15,422 bases of DNA from Thermoplasmata archaeon (GCA_030655715.1 JAUSPR010000171.1:1-15422); one strand, 5' to 3'; shown: positions 6,094 through 13,555, numbered from the stretch's first letter. A program made the numbers and translations. Notes: a model not told the origin generated them from the sequence alone.

Positions 6094-7089
6094 ATGAAGC
6101 ATAACATGAGGACAGGCGTGATTGGCGTTGGATCGATGGGCAAAAATCATGCCAGAGTTTATTCTGAAATGGGAGTGCTCCAGGGCATTGCCGATTCCAT
6201 GGAATCAGTGGCCAAGCCGCTGGCTGACAGATTTGGAGTGGATTATTACCCGGATTACAAGAAGATGCTGGAATCTGACATCGAAGCCGTGACAGTGGCC
6301 ACGCCCACCAATACACATTTCAAGATTGCCATGAATGCCATCAAGGCAGGAAAACATGTCCTTGTGGAGAAGCCCATATGCTTCAATATCGAGGAGGCCG
6401 AGGAACTGGTGGCAGCTGCGGAAAAGGAGGGACTTGTGCTGGCAGTCGGGCAGATAGAGCGACACAACCCGGTGGTAAAGTTCGCCAGGGAGTCTATCGA
6501 AGCAGGGCAGTTCGGCGATGTCGTTTCCATTGCGGCCAGGAGGGTCAGCACCATGCCAGGCCGAATACGCGACGTGGGCGTGCTCATGGACCTGGGCATT
6601 CATGATGTTGACGTTATCCGGTATCTGGCGCAAAGCCCTGTAAGGAGTGTGTACGCACTCGGCGGAAAACGCCAGAATGATGCCTTTGAGGATCATGCAA
6701 ACATTCTTCTGGATTTCGAGAATGACATGATGGGATTCGTTGAGGCTAACTGGTTAACTCCCATGAAAGTGAGGAGAATATCCATAACCTGCCTCAAGAA
6801 CTATGTCGAGCTGGATTACATGAAGCAGAGCGCTGACATTTCATCATCCCAGATTTCTGGAACCGTTGACACCACAGACCTTTATCGCGTTCCAATAGAA
6901 TTCGATATCAGGCATGTGAGTCTGAAGAAGCAGGAACCGTTGAGAAACGAGCAAGAAGATTTCTTGGGCGCGATTTCAGAAAATCGCCAGCCATTAATCA
7001 ACGGCAGGGATGGAACAGAAACATTGAGAGTTTGCCAGGCCGCCCTGAGGTCAATGAACGAAGGCAAGAGAATCATGATAGGTGAGTAA
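6094..7089 (+). CDS. Gfo/Idh/MocA NAD-dependent dehydrogenase, UDP-GlcNAc(A) 3-dehydrogenase type
   Basis: This is a 331-residue Rossmann oxidoreductase. The dinucleotide motif GVGSMG is at 11-16, the family motif EKP at 92-94, GQIERHNP at 120-127 is typical of the UDP-GlcNAc 3-dehydrogenase group, and MDLGIHDVD with His171 is near the active site. The expected reaction is oxidation of the sugar C3 hydroxyl of UDP-GlcNAc or its uronic acid to a 3-keto group with NAD. Genes for an acetyltransferase and an aminotransferase follow at 1-2 nt spacing, which completes the WbpB-WbpE-WbpD style route to a 2,3-diacetamido sugar, as used in methanogen N-glycans. The start is supported by GGGTGA (6085-6090) 3 nt before the ATG. 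The exact substrate (GlcNAc or GlcNAcA form) cannot be told. Confidence 0.9.
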   Translation: MKHNMRTGVIGVGSMGKNHARVYSEMGVLQGIADSMESVAKPLADRFGVDYYPDYKKMLESDIEAVTVATPTNTHFKIAMNAIKAGKHVLVEKPICFNIEEAEELVAAAEKEGLVLAVGQIERHNPVVKFARESIEAGQFGDVVSIAARRVSTMPGRIRDVGVLMDLGIHDVDVIRYLAQSPVRSVYALGGKRQNDAFEDHANILLDFENDMMGFVEANWLTPMKVRRISITCLKNYVELDYMKQSADISSSQISGTVDTTDLYRVPIEFDIRHVSLKKQEPLRNEQEDFLGAISENRQPLINGRDGTETLRVCQAALRSMNEGKRIMIGE

Positions 7090-7090
7090 T

Positions 7091-7711
7091 ATGCCTGAAG
7101 TCTATGGAAAAAGCAAGATCGGAAAGGGAACGTTCCTCGGACACAGCGTGGTCATCGGTCATCCAGGAAAGCATGAGAAAGCCCTGTTGGTAGAGAATAA
7201 GCTGGACGAGGTGAAAGGCACGATTATCGGTGATAACTGCATTATCCGCGACGGCACTATAATTTACAGCCAAACAACACTCGGGGACAATGTCCAGACA
7301 GGCCATAATGCGCTCATCAGGGAAGATACGACCATCGGAAACAAGAGCATGGTCGGCACCCTGACCATCATCGAGGATAATTGCACTATCGGCGAGCGCG
7401 TATCAATCCAGAGCGCGGTCTACATTCCGACAAACACTGTTATTGAAGACGATGTGTTCGTCGGCCCGAGGGTCTGTTTCACCAATGACAAATACATGGG
7501 CAGAGGAGAAGTAAAACTCCTGGGAGCGCATGTCGAGCAAGGTGCGAGAATAGGCGCCAATTCCACAATCCTGCCTGGTGTCAGGATAGGAAAGGAGGCG
7601 CTGGTCGGAGCCGGCGCGGTAGTCACGAAGGACGTGGAACCTTACACCATGGTCGCAGGAATACCAGCCAGAAAAGTGGGCATGGTTCCGGAAGAGCACA
7701 GGAGGAAGTAA
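7091..7711 (+). CDS. Left-handed beta-helix N-acetyltransferase for the 3-amino sugar nucleotide (WbpD/WlbB type)
   Basis: The 206-residue product is built of hexapeptide repeats ([48 protein letters not shown]), the signature of trimeric left-handed beta-helix acyltransferases. It ends with [21 protein letters not shown], common to sugar N-acetyltransferases. It should transfer acetyl from acetyl-CoA to the 3-amino group made by the aminotransferase encoded next. A GTG at 7082 extends the frame by three residues, but the ATG 7091 has the Shine-Dalgarno GGTGAG (7081-7086) directly upstream and is preferred. The gene lies 1 nt after the dehydrogenase stop. The assignment rests on fold plus operon context. 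Confidence 0.9.
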   Translation: MPEVYGKSKIGKGTFLGHSVVIGHPGKHEKALLVENKLDEVKGTIIGDNCIIRDGTIIYSQTTLGDNVQTGHNALIREDTTIGNKSMVGTLTIIEDNCTIGERVSIQSAVYIPTNTVIEDDVFVGPRVCFTNDKYMGRGEVKLLGAHVEQGARIGANSTILPGVRIGKEALVGAGAVVTKDVEPYTMVAGIPARKVGMVPEEHRRK

Positions 7712-7712
7712 T

Positions 7713-8786
7713 ATGATTCCAGCAGCAAAACCACAACTTGGGGATGAAGAGGCAAAAGCGGCTTTCGATGTAATAAAAACCGGAATGCTGGCACAGGGAG
7801 AGAAAGTTGCTGAATTCGAGCAAGGTTTCGGCAAGTTCATAGGGGCCAAACACACATTGGCAGTGGGAAACGGCACGCAGGCCGTGCATGTGGCTCTACT
7901 GGCCGCAGGCGTGAAGAGAGGTCATGAGGTAATAACCACTGGATTTAGCTTCCTGGCCAGTGCCACCAGCATCGTGCATTGCGGTGCAAAACCGGTTTTC
8001 TGCGACATTGACCCGAAGACATTCAATATTGACACTAACGATATCAGGAAAATGATAACACCGAAGACAAAGGCGATCATGCCAGTGCATTTATTTGGCC
8101 TTTCAGCGGACGTCAAAGAACTCAAGAAAATTTGCGATGAGCATGACCTGGTAATGGTCGAGGACGCATGCCAGTCCCATGGAGCTCAGTACAAAGGAAA
8201 AGGTGTCGGAACATTCGGAATATCATCGGCATTCAGCTTCTATCCGACAAAGAACATGACCACCGGAGAGGGCGGTGCGGTTACAACCATGGATGATAAG
8301 ACCGCGGAACTGGTCAAACTCATACGCAATCAGGGCCAGCTTTCCAGATATCAATGTGTCATGATAGGTTACAATTACAGAATGACAGACATTAGCGGCG
8401 CAATCGGCATCGAGCAATTGAAGAAGCTGCCCAAGTGGACCGAGACCAGAATTAAGAACGCAGCATACCTGGACAAGGAACTGGGAAAGGCAGGGATTGC
8501 CACACCTTACCTACCGAAAGATTACAAACACGTTTACCACCAGTACACGATAAGGGTGAAAAATCGGGACAATGTGCAGAAGAAGCTTGCGGACATGGGC
8601 GTCGGTAGCGGCGTGTATTACCCGCAAGGGTTACATGAACTGGGGCCGCTGGCCAAGTACAGGACCAGGAAACTGCCGCAAGTTGAAAAAGCATGCAAGG
8701 AAGTACTGGCATTGCCGGTGTACCCCGCGCTGAGCAAGGCTGATTTGGAGACAGTGGCCAAATCCGTGATCAAAGCCATTCAATAG
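7713..8786 (+). CDS. DegT/DnrJ/EryC1/StrS sugar aminotransferase (WbpE/WlbC type)
   Basis: A 357-residue PLP fold-type-I sugar aminotransferase. Visible motifs are GNGTQAVHVAL (52-62) for PLP phosphate binding, VEDACQSHGA (149-158) with Asp151 and Gln154 contacting the cofactor, the Schiff-base Lys180 in SFYPTKNMTTGEGG, and GYNYRMTDISGAIG near the substrate site. Family members aminate keto-sugar nucleotides with glutamate as donor. In this operon the substrate should be the 3-keto product of the upstream dehydrogenase, giving a 3-amino sugar that the upstream-encoded acetyltransferase then acetylates. GGAGGA at 7701-7706 supports ATG 7713. The operon ends here; no strong terminator was seen before the next promoter. 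Confidence 0.92.
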   Translation: MIPAAKPQLGDEEAKAAFDVIKTGMLAQGEKVAEFEQGFGKFIGAKHTLAVGNGTQAVHVALLAAGVKRGHEVITTGFSFLASATSIVHCGAKPVFCDIDPKTFNIDTNDIRKMITPKTKAIMPVHLFGLSADVKELKKICDEHDLVMVEDACQSHGAQYKGKGVGTFGISSAFSFYPTKNMTTGEGGAVTTMDDKTAELVKLIRNQGQLSRYQCVMIGYNYRMTDISGAIGIEQLKKLPKWTETRIKNAAYLDKELGKAGIATPYLPKDYKHVYHQYTIRVKNRDNVQKKLADMGVGSGVYYPQGLHELGPLAKYRTRKLPQVEKACKEVLALPVYPALSKADLETVAKSVIKAIQ

Positions 8787-8790
8787 ATAC

Positions 8791-8818
8791 TTGGGAATTC
8801 CCAACGACTCTTTAAATA
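8791..8818 (+). promoter_or_regulatory. Palindrome TTGGGAATTCCCAA plus TATA box before the secreted protein gene
   Basis: A perfect 14-nt palindrome (8791-8804) stands 6 nt upstream of the TATA box TTTAAATA (8811-8818). The box centre is about 27 nt before ATG 8842, the spacing of a leaderless archaeal mRNA. A palindrome directly upstream of TATA is a usual place for an activator or repressor site. Confidence 0.6.
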
Positions 8819-8841
8819 GCATGAAGCAAATTCATCAAAGC

Positions 8842-9336
8842 ATGGAAAGGAAGAGTGCAATATTCGGAAGTATGGCGATTGTATCGGTCATCACGATAGC
8901 TGTATGCTTTGTTCTTCTTACGAGCCAGCAGAGCAATGCCATCACCGTCAACGAGTTCTTCGATGACCTTCAGGACAAGGATGGTGATCAAATATTAATG
9001 CAGGAGGACGCGCCCTGCAACTGGACATCCTACAACATTGGTGACAATATCACTATCAGGGACAGGATTAGTTATGTCCATTACAACCCCCCGATGAATT
9101 ACACCGTTGGAGGAGATGATACCATTTATATCACGGAACCAAACACCTGGTTCCGCCTGAATTACACGGGAAAGTACCAAATCAGGTATGAATATCTCCC
9201 GGTAAGATTCGAATTCATGTTCGAGGGAGACCGAACCGGCGATTACAAAGTGGGGGATTATGTCACGGTGAACGTGACCATAATCGAACCAATTGGAACC
9301 AATGGCGAAACATTCATTTATGTTCTATCCAGCTGA
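8842..9336 (+). CDS. Secreted or membrane-anchored protein, OB-fold-like, with five N-glycosylation sequons
   Basis: The 164-residue product starts MERKS, then one hydrophobic segment (residues about 6-27) ending TSQQSNA, either a signal peptide or an N-terminal anchor. The exported part begins ITVNEFFDDLQDKDGDQ and ends with YKVGDYVTVNVTIIEP, a beta-barrel pattern like OB-fold (tRNA_anti-like) extracellular proteins. Five N-x-T sequons occur: Asn60, Asn69, Asn86, Asn107 and Asn144. ATG 8842 is chosen because the TATA box lies 27 nt upstream; ATG 8821 and TTG 8791 would extend the frame but fall before the predicted transcript start. Function is unknown. Its stop codon abuts the stop of the convergent kinase gene. 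Adjacent N-glycan precursor genes make glycosylation of this protein a natural guess. Confidence 0.75.
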   Translation: MERKSAIFGSMAIVSVITIAVCFVLLTSQQSNAITVNEFFDDLQDKDGDQILMQEDAPCNWTSYNIGDNITIRDRISYVHYNPPMNYTVGGDDTIYITEPNTWFRLNYTGKYQIRYEYLPVRFEFMFEGDRTGDYKVGDYVTVNVTIIEPIGTNGETFIYVLSS

Positions 9337-9819
9337 TCAGCGCTTGTACCCGAACTTCCTCAGCAGTTCCTTCCTGCTCTTGACATCCTCCGGACCTTCG
9401 ATGCCCTTCGGCTTCTTACCGTCAATAACGCCCATGATTCCCCTGCCACTCTCGGTTTCAGCCACGATAACCTCGACCGGGTTGGCAGTGGCGCAGAATA
9501 TATTACAGACTTCCGGCACCTGCTTTATCGCACCAAGAACGTTTATGGGATAAACGTCGCGCATCACAATGAAGAATGAGTGCCCCGCTGAAATGGCCAG
9601 TGCGTTCTCTGCTGCAAGTTTCTTCAGTTCCTCATCTGTACCTTCCACGCGAATAAGCTGGTGGACACTGGCTTCGCAGAATGCTATGCCGAATTTAATG
9701 CCCGGAACAGAATTCACCATAGCCTCGTAAATGTCCTCGGCAGTTTTGATAAAATGCGACTGGCCGATGATGATGTTCAAATCTTCCGGGTTCTTGACCT
9801 TGACTACACTAAGCTCCAT
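9337..9819 (-). CDS. Adenosine-specific kinase family protein
   Basis: The 160-residue product matches the adenosine-specific kinase family (PF04008; the characterised member is from Pyrobaculum) from end to end. Segments are IIGQSHFIKTAEDIYEAMV, SVPGIKFGIAFCEASV, the central SAGHSFFIVMRD, PINVLGAIKQVPEVCNIFCATANP, and EVIVAETESGRGIMGVIDG. Family members were reported to phosphorylate adenosine to AMP with ATP or ADP, a salvage role in the cytosol. The ATG (9817-9819) has GGTGAG (complement at 9823-9828) 3 nt upstream. A TATA-like CTTTTAACC (complement 9848-9856) lies between the MFS stop and this gene, so it may have its own promoter or be co-transcribed with the exporter. It ends exactly where the convergent secreted-protein gene ends. 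Confidence 0.92.
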   Translation of the reverse strand: MELSVVKVKNPEDLNIIIGQSHFIKTAEDIYEAMVNSVPGIKFGIAFCEASVHQLIRVEGTDEELKKLAAENALAISAGHSFFIVMRDVYPINVLGAIKQVPEVCNIFCATANPVEVIVAETESGRGIMGVIDGKKPKGIEGPEDVKSRKELLRKFGYKR

Positions 9820-9857
9820 TTTCTCACCGCGAGGTAATCTGCGGGATGGTTAAAAGA

Positions 9858-11330
9858 TTATTCCTTTTCCAGTGGTTTTGGCTGCATGAGGGCGGCTTTT
9901 TTCCGGTCATAAATGGCCTGGCACTCCTCACCAGTGAGCTTTCTCTTCCTGTATGCTGCATTCAACCGTTCCTTATAATCCTCCAGGACAACAGATGGAT
10001 GGTCCGCGTCCGGAACAATTTTCTCCAGGTTGCGAATCTTTGGAATTAAAAGGGCCACGATTGCCGTGACCAGTGTGCCGATTCCGCAGATTATCATTAT
10101 CAGCCTCATACCTGAACCAATGTCATTTCCCAGAAGCCAGCCGAAGGTTCTTGCCAGGAATCCTGTACCTGCCATGCCCGGCTCGAAAACCCTGTCTGCC
10201 AGCGGCCCGGCGATTACCATTCCAACGGCACCCGCAGACATGGCGATAAAGCCTCTTGCGCCGAAGACCCGGCCCTGCTTGTTCGGCTCAACCTTGGATT
10301 GCCAAATTCCCTGGCTGGAGCCCCAGACGAATGGCCCGGAGAATGCAAGAATGAAACCAATGATAGCCCACAATGGCACGCCCAGGACTATACCGAAGAA
10401 AATCATTACAAGGCCTTCGATTATAATGCCGCCCATTATCAGCAGTATCTTTTTGTCCAAGGACCCACCCCAGGCAGACAATAATATTCCACCTATAACA
10501 CCGCCGACACCAGCATCCCCCATGAAATTTGCCAGGGCAACCTTGTCGCTGGACGTGATTGCCAGAATCATCGGCGCCATCAGGATGAAGGCCATATTGC
10601 CGAAGAAATTCGAGCTGAAATAAGTAAGCTGTAACCCGAGAAGCGGCTTTCTTTTGAAGATGTATTTGAACCCGTACATTGAATCACGCCATAGGCCTCT
10701 CATGCCCTTGCCGATATCTGCGGCTTTCGGAGGCTGGGGTATCTTTGCCACAATCAGTACAGTAAGAGCAAAGCTGAAAGTGACAATGTCAATCATCAGG
10801 ATGCCTGAAAGGCCAATCCATACCAACAGAACCGCTGCAATCGGCGCTGCGAATATCTCTGAAACCGAACCGGCAAGCCCAAGCATCGAAGCGGCCCTGG
10901 AATACTGCTTTTTGTCCACCATCATTGTTACTGCCGCGGAAAACGCAGGGAACTGGAAAGAGGCAAATGCGCCGACAATCGCGGCTATTATGTAAAGATG
11001 CCATATCTCCAGCATGTTTCCATTGTAAAGGAATAGTATGGCTATTGTACCCATGCCTGCAATAAAATCGGAGATTATTATCGTAATCTTTCGGTTCCAT
11101 CTGTCGACGAGCGCACCGGCAAAGGGCTGCAACAAGAGTTGCGGTGCAAAGCTGAAAAAGCCCATCAGCGCGAGTGCGGTCGCTTGACCGGTCTCCAGCC
11201 AGGCCCAGTACATGAGGCCGAAACGGACCATGGACGTGCCGAGAATCGAGATTAATTGGCCTACCCAGATGAGGGAGAATACCCCCATGCCCTGCTTGCT
11301 GTCGCTGCCGTTTTTAACGGATTCGTTCAT
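9858..11330 (-). CDS. MFS exporter, MFS_3 (EntS/MefA-like) family
   Basis: This is a 490-residue multi-pass membrane protein with about twelve hydrophobic segments. The loop 2-3 motif of the major facilitator superfamily is present as GALVDRWNRKITII. The segment GIWQSKVEPNKQGRVFGAR is typical of the MFS_3 group, which includes siderophore and macrolide exporters. A cytosolic tail of about 60 residues rich in charged amino acids follows the last membrane segment. It is likely a proton-driven exporter; the substrate cannot be predicted. A GTG at 11339 extends the frame by three codons. I prefer ATG 11330, since a TATA-like box (complement 11373-11382) then leaves a short leader. No Shine-Dalgarno sequence is evident. 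The kinase gene follows on the same strand after 38 nt. Confidence 0.9.
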   Translation of the reverse strand: MNESVKNGSDSKQGMGVFSLIWVGQLISILGTSMVRFGLMYWAWLETGQATALALMGFFSFAPQLLLQPFAGALVDRWNRKITIIISDFIAGMGTIAILFLYNGNMLEIWHLYIIAAIVGAFASFQFPAFSAAVTMMVDKKQYSRAASMLGLAGSVSEIFAAPIAAVLLVWIGLSGILMIDIVTFSFALTVLIVAKIPQPPKAADIGKGMRGLWRDSMYGFKYIFKRKPLLGLQLTYFSSNFFGNMAFILMAPMILAITSSDKVALANFMGDAGVGGVIGGILLSAWGGSLDKKILLIMGGIIIEGLVMIFFGIVLGVPLWAIIGFILAFSGPFVWGSSQGIWQSKVEPNKQGRVFGARGFIAMSAGAVGMVIAGPLADRVFEPGMAGTGFLARTFGWLLGNDIGSGMRLIMIICGIGTLVTAIVALLIPKIRNLEKIVPDADHPSVVLEDYKERLNAAYRKRKLTGEECQAIYDRKKAALMQPKPLEKE

Positions 11331-11372
11331 TCTATGCACTCAACTTAACAAAACCATAATGACTGTGCAGGG

Positions 11373-11382
11373 TATTTAAATT
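11373..11382 (-). promoter_or_regulatory. TATA box of the MFS exporter gene
   Basis: On the minus strand AATTTAAATA is centred about 47 nt upstream of the ATG at 11330, so transcription should start near 11350, leaving a leader of roughly 20 nt. Confidence 0.5.
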
Positions 11383-11441
11383 AGCTGGAAAAAAGTTGCC
11401 AACATATCACAGCAGAAGATAGCAGATAGGCAATGTAAAAG

Positions 11442-11462
11442 CAGCATGCCCCGCCTGGATTT
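11442..11462 (+). repeat. Left member of an outer 21-nt inverted repeat
   Basis: CAGCATGCCCCGCCT followed by GGATTT matches, in reverse complement, 12369-12389 at 20 of 21 bases. The pair encloses about 950 bp containing the structured arms. No flanking target duplication is evident. A further relative of the core, CATGCCCCGCCT, sits at 11579-11590. Confidence 0.6.
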
Positions 11463-11490
11463 CCCGGTATCCGAAGCCCTTTTCATCGGT

Positions 11491-11516
11491 ATCCAAAGTC
11501 CTGAGGGGCATTCGGA
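11491..11516 (+). repeat. Dispersed 26-nt repeat, copy 1
   Basis: It begins ATCCAAAGTCCTGAGGGGCA and ends TTCGGA. It shares the pattern ATCC(A/G)AA(G/T)TCC, four variable bases, then GGG(A/G)CATT(C/T)GGA (GGGG form here) with the copies at 11811, 13377 and 13556. A T-rich run and CGGT precede it. The ends are partly complementary, so it can form a small hairpin. Confidence 0.75.
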
Positions 11517-11614
11517 CGTACTTGGGAACCGAATTGGCCGGATAAAGCGGTGAATCGTCTATTTCCGACCTCCTCCACCATGCCCCGCCTAAATTGTATC
11601 ATTTATTAGCTGGC

Positions 11615-11746
11615 GGGCGGGGTTGTGGGCCGGGTTTGGATCCGGCCTGGTGACAAATGCCAATTACATTAATCCCTTGAAGCCCGGTCTGTAAGGGCCG
11701 GGTATGAGGCCTCACAAACGTTCACCAGGCCTCCATAATCTAGAAT
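11615..11746 (+). ncRNA. Structured three-hairpin element, arm A
   Basis: This arm matches the reverse complement of 12087-12219 over its full length, roughly 85% by eye. It contains hairpin 1 GGCCGG/CCGGCC (11628-11633, 11642-11647), hairpin 2 CCCGGTC-TGTAAG-GGCCGGG (11683-11702), and hairpin 3 GAGGCCT/AGGCCTC with a 14-nt loop (11706-11733). Compared with arm B the stem bases differ but remain paired, while the loop TGTAAG and the lead CCCTTGAAG are unchanged. The hairpin-2 context (GAAGCCC, loop with GTAAG, GGGTATGA) recalls the right ends of IS200/IS605-type tnpB elements and their omega/sot RNAs, but no TnpB gene or remnant is present. Whether it is transcribed is not known. Confidence 0.55.
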
Positions 11747-11810
11747 CTCTGGCATTGAGACGTTTCTTTCATCCTTTGTTTCACAAATTGCACTGGTATT
11801 TTTTTCCGGT

Positions 11811-11836
11811 ATCCAAAGTCCTGCGGGACATTCGGA
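11811..11836 (+). repeat. Dispersed 26-nt repeat, copy 2
   Basis: ATCCAAAGTCCTGCGGGACA then TTCGGA, preceded by TTTTTTTCCGGT. It differs from copy 1 by two bases. It lies in the loop between the two inverted structured arms and is followed by CGTGCTTGG, like copy 1 (CGTACTTGG). Confidence 0.75.
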
Positions 11837-12086
11837 CGTGCTTGGACTGGGTTGGCTGGAACAGGTGTGTGGGCCGGGTTGGCTGGAATTGCTGGCAAAT
11901 CGCAATTTTACATCGCTTGCAGATGACAAGGATGAAAGAATAGTTCCTATGCTAGAGTTGCGTAATGAGTTTCATCTGGCATTAATTGGCCAGGCGAGTA
12001 CCTGACCCCCCCGCCCGCGAAAACGCTTTTCAAATGTTGTAGACGGGGTTACCCAAAAGGTTGAAAAATCGATATCCATGCAAGAT

Positions 12087-12219
12087 ATTCTAGATTACAG
12101 AGGCCTGATGAACGTTTTTGAGGCCTCATACCCTGGGCTTACACCCAGGGCTTCAAGGGATTTATGTAATCGGTATTTGTCACCAACCCGGTTCCGAAAA
12201 CCGGGTCACAACCCCGCCC
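12087..12219 (-). ncRNA. Structured three-hairpin element, arm B (inverted copy)
   Basis: On the minus strand: hairpin 1 ACCCGGTT/AACCGGGT (8 bp, complement at 12186-12193 and 12199-12206), hairpin 2 CCCTGGG-TGTAAG-CCCAGGG (complement at 12131-12150, 7 perfect pairs), and hairpin 3 GAGGCCT/AGGCCTC (12100-12106, 12121-12127). Stems 1 and 2 differ from arm A by paired changes. The two arms with about 340 nt between them could also form one large hairpin. The same IS605 right-end or omega-RNA likeness applies as for arm A. Confidence 0.55.
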
Positions 12220-12368
12220 TAGGAAATTGATTCCAGAATGCCAGGCGAGGCATGAACTGGTTGTCTGGAACTGAATTCAGGGATGGATGGCGGGAGGTTG
12301 TCGAACCAAACGCGTCCAAATGTCCCCCACATATTCCTTCCAAATCCCGAAGGGCTTGGATGTCAAAT

Positions 12369-12389
12369 AAATTCAGGCGGGGCATGCTG
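12369..12389 (-). repeat. Right member of the outer 21-nt inverted repeat
   Basis: This is the reverse complement of 11442-11462 with one mismatch. It ends 13 nt before the stop codon of the GTPase gene. Confidence 0.6.
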
Positions 12390-12402
12390 AATCCATCTAA
12401 AA

Positions 12403-13293
12403 TCATCCAAAGCGTTCCAGCTTTTCTAACCACTTGGCTTTGTATTTGGTGATTGCTTCTTCAGAGGCGCCTTTCTCTCTGGCATTGCGCAACAAGCAGT
12501 CGATTATTTCCCGTATTTCCTTGGGTGTGGGCTTGTCCTTGGACATCGGAGATTTACCGAAGCAGTCCTGGAGAATCAGCCTGGAGGCTTCGGATGAATG
12601 GACAACGAACGGAAAGTCAACCACGACCATGTCAAGAACGGATTTTGCTGTTTTTCTCTCGTCAACTTCGTAAATTGAATCAGCAATAACTTCCTCCATC
12701 TGCCTGGTTAACGGGTCATAGCCCTCGTGGTCCATGACCATCATGACAGCAAGGCTGCGGAAACCTTCCTCGACGCCCTGGCCGGTTTTGGCACTTGTCA
12801 TAACGTAAGGCTGGAGGATCTTGTATCTCTCGATTACGGTTTCCGAACGTACTCTGGCATCGAGGCTCTGGAAATCTGCGAGCGCCTTGTCCGCCGCGGC
12901 CTGGTCCACCAGGTCCAGCTTGTTTCCCACGAAAAGTATAGGGGGCATTATTTCGGCGGTTGTCTCGGAAAGCAGGGGAATCCAGTATTCCTCCAGTTTC
13001 TTGATTGTCTCCGGTCTGGAGAGGTCTGCCACGATAATCGCGCCATTTAGCCCGGCAATGTGTCTTGATTGGGTGGACTTGTAGCCCTCGCTTCCGATAA
13101 TGTCCCATAACATGAATGAAATCGCATAATCCACGTTGTTGAGATTAATTTTTACAATTTTCTTGGAGACCTTGGCACCGACAGTTGAAATATAATCATC
13201 GCTGAACGCGTTCTGGATGAACCTGTTCATCAGGCTGGTCTTGCCAACCGCTGAGTCGCCGAGCAGGACGACCTTTTTCAAGACTTCCTCCAT
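12403..13293 (-). CDS. Rab/Ras-like small GTPase with a C-terminal extension; catalytic Gln replaced
   Basis: The 296-residue protein has an N-terminal Ras-like GTPase domain (1-190): P-loop GDSAVGKTS (12-20), switch I Thr37 in YISTVGAK, WDIIGSE (63-69) for G3, NKLD (124-127) for G4, and TSAKTG (167-172) for G5. The glutamine that follows DxxG in Ras, Rab and Arf proteins is Ser68 here, so unaided hydrolysis is expected to be slow. A helical extension of about 100 residues follows, with no membrane segment or prenylation motif. ATG 13293 is chosen because a TATA box lies about 29 nt upstream and the GTPase fold starts at once; an upstream ATG at 13362 adds 23 residues across the promoter. The gene lies on the same strand as the membrane Roadblock-like gene, a likely partner (inference). 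Confidence 0.88.
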   Translation of the reverse strand: MEEVLKKVVLLGDSAVGKTSLMNRFIQNAFSDDYISTVGAKVSKKIVKINLNNVDYAISFMLWDIIGSEGYKSTQSRHIAGLNGAIIVADLSRPETIKKLEEYWIPLLSETTAEIMPPILFVGNKLDLVDQAAADKALADFQSLDARVRSETVIERYKILQPYVMTSAKTGQGVEEGFRSLAVMMVMDHEGYDPLTRQMEEVIADSIYEVDERKTAKSVLDMVVVDFPFVVHSSEASRLILQDCFGKSPMSKDKPTPKEIREIIDCLLRNAREKGASEEAITKYKAKWLEKLERFG

Positions 13294-13318
13294 ATTGACG
13301 TGATAATATGTTGTAGCG

Positions 13319-13326
13319 TAAATATC
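13319..13326 (-). promoter_or_regulatory. TATA box of the GTPase gene, leaderless
   Basis: The minus strand GATATTTA, preceded by GAAA, is centred about 29 nt before ATG 13293. Just upstream lies the palindrome ATTCGGTATCCGAAT (13337-13351), and a second half-like copy ATTCGGCATCCAA (13354-13366), a possible regulator site. Confidence 0.55.
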
Positions 13327-13376
13327 TTTCCGGTCTATTCGGTATCCGAATTTATTCGGCATCCAATTTTATCTCC

Positions 13377-13402
13377 ATCCAAAGTCCCCCGGGACATTTG
13401 GA
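13377..13402 (+). repeat. Dispersed 26-nt repeat, copy 3
   Basis: ATCCAAAGTCCCCCGGGACA then TTTGGA, preceded by TTTTATCTCC. It lies upstream of the GTPase gene on the opposite strand. Confidence 0.7.
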
Positions 13403-13555
13403 ACTACGTGTGACAAGAGGAGGGGATTTGGAACGATGTGCAACAAGGGTGGATTTGGAACGAGGGGGTGTGTTGGACATTTGGAGGTGCGGGGGAATGG
13501 GGAATCGGGAATCGGTCAGGTTGACTGGAACAGACCTCTTCAGCCTTTTATCTGT

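Larger units (their letters stand above)
11340..12402. other. Gene-free, repeat-rich region of about 1 kb
   Basis: No frame here looks like a gene; the short open frames run through repeat arms and have no family likeness. The region holds two copies of the dispersed 26-nt repeat, a large pair of inverted structured arms, an outer 21-nt inverted repeat (11442-11462 and 12369-12389), and the direct repeat GGGTTGGCTGGAA twice (11849-11861, 11876-11888). It may be a decayed mobile element or a locus for non-coding RNA. Confidence 0.7.

Noticed and set aside
5855..6316. Open frames on both strands across the tRNA and the following intergenic DNA (5802-6104 +, 5855-6316 -)
   Set aside because: They run through a convincing tRNA gene, its promoter and the start of a real gene; no family likeness and no proper start signals.
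10030..10623. 197-aa + strand frame opposite the MFS gene
   Set aside because: It is a proline- and isoleucine-rich shadow of a real membrane protein gene on the other strand.
11669..11929. 86-aa minus-strand frame in the gene-free region
   Set aside because: It reads through structured arm A and repeat copy 2. Part of it resembles a frame in arm B only because the arms are inverted copies; the differences between arms follow RNA pairing and not codon positions.
13294..13362. Upstream ATG 13362 as the GTPase start
   Set aside because: It would place the TATA box and part of the palindrome inside the coding sequence; the GTPase fold begins directly at ATG 13293, about 29 nt after the box.
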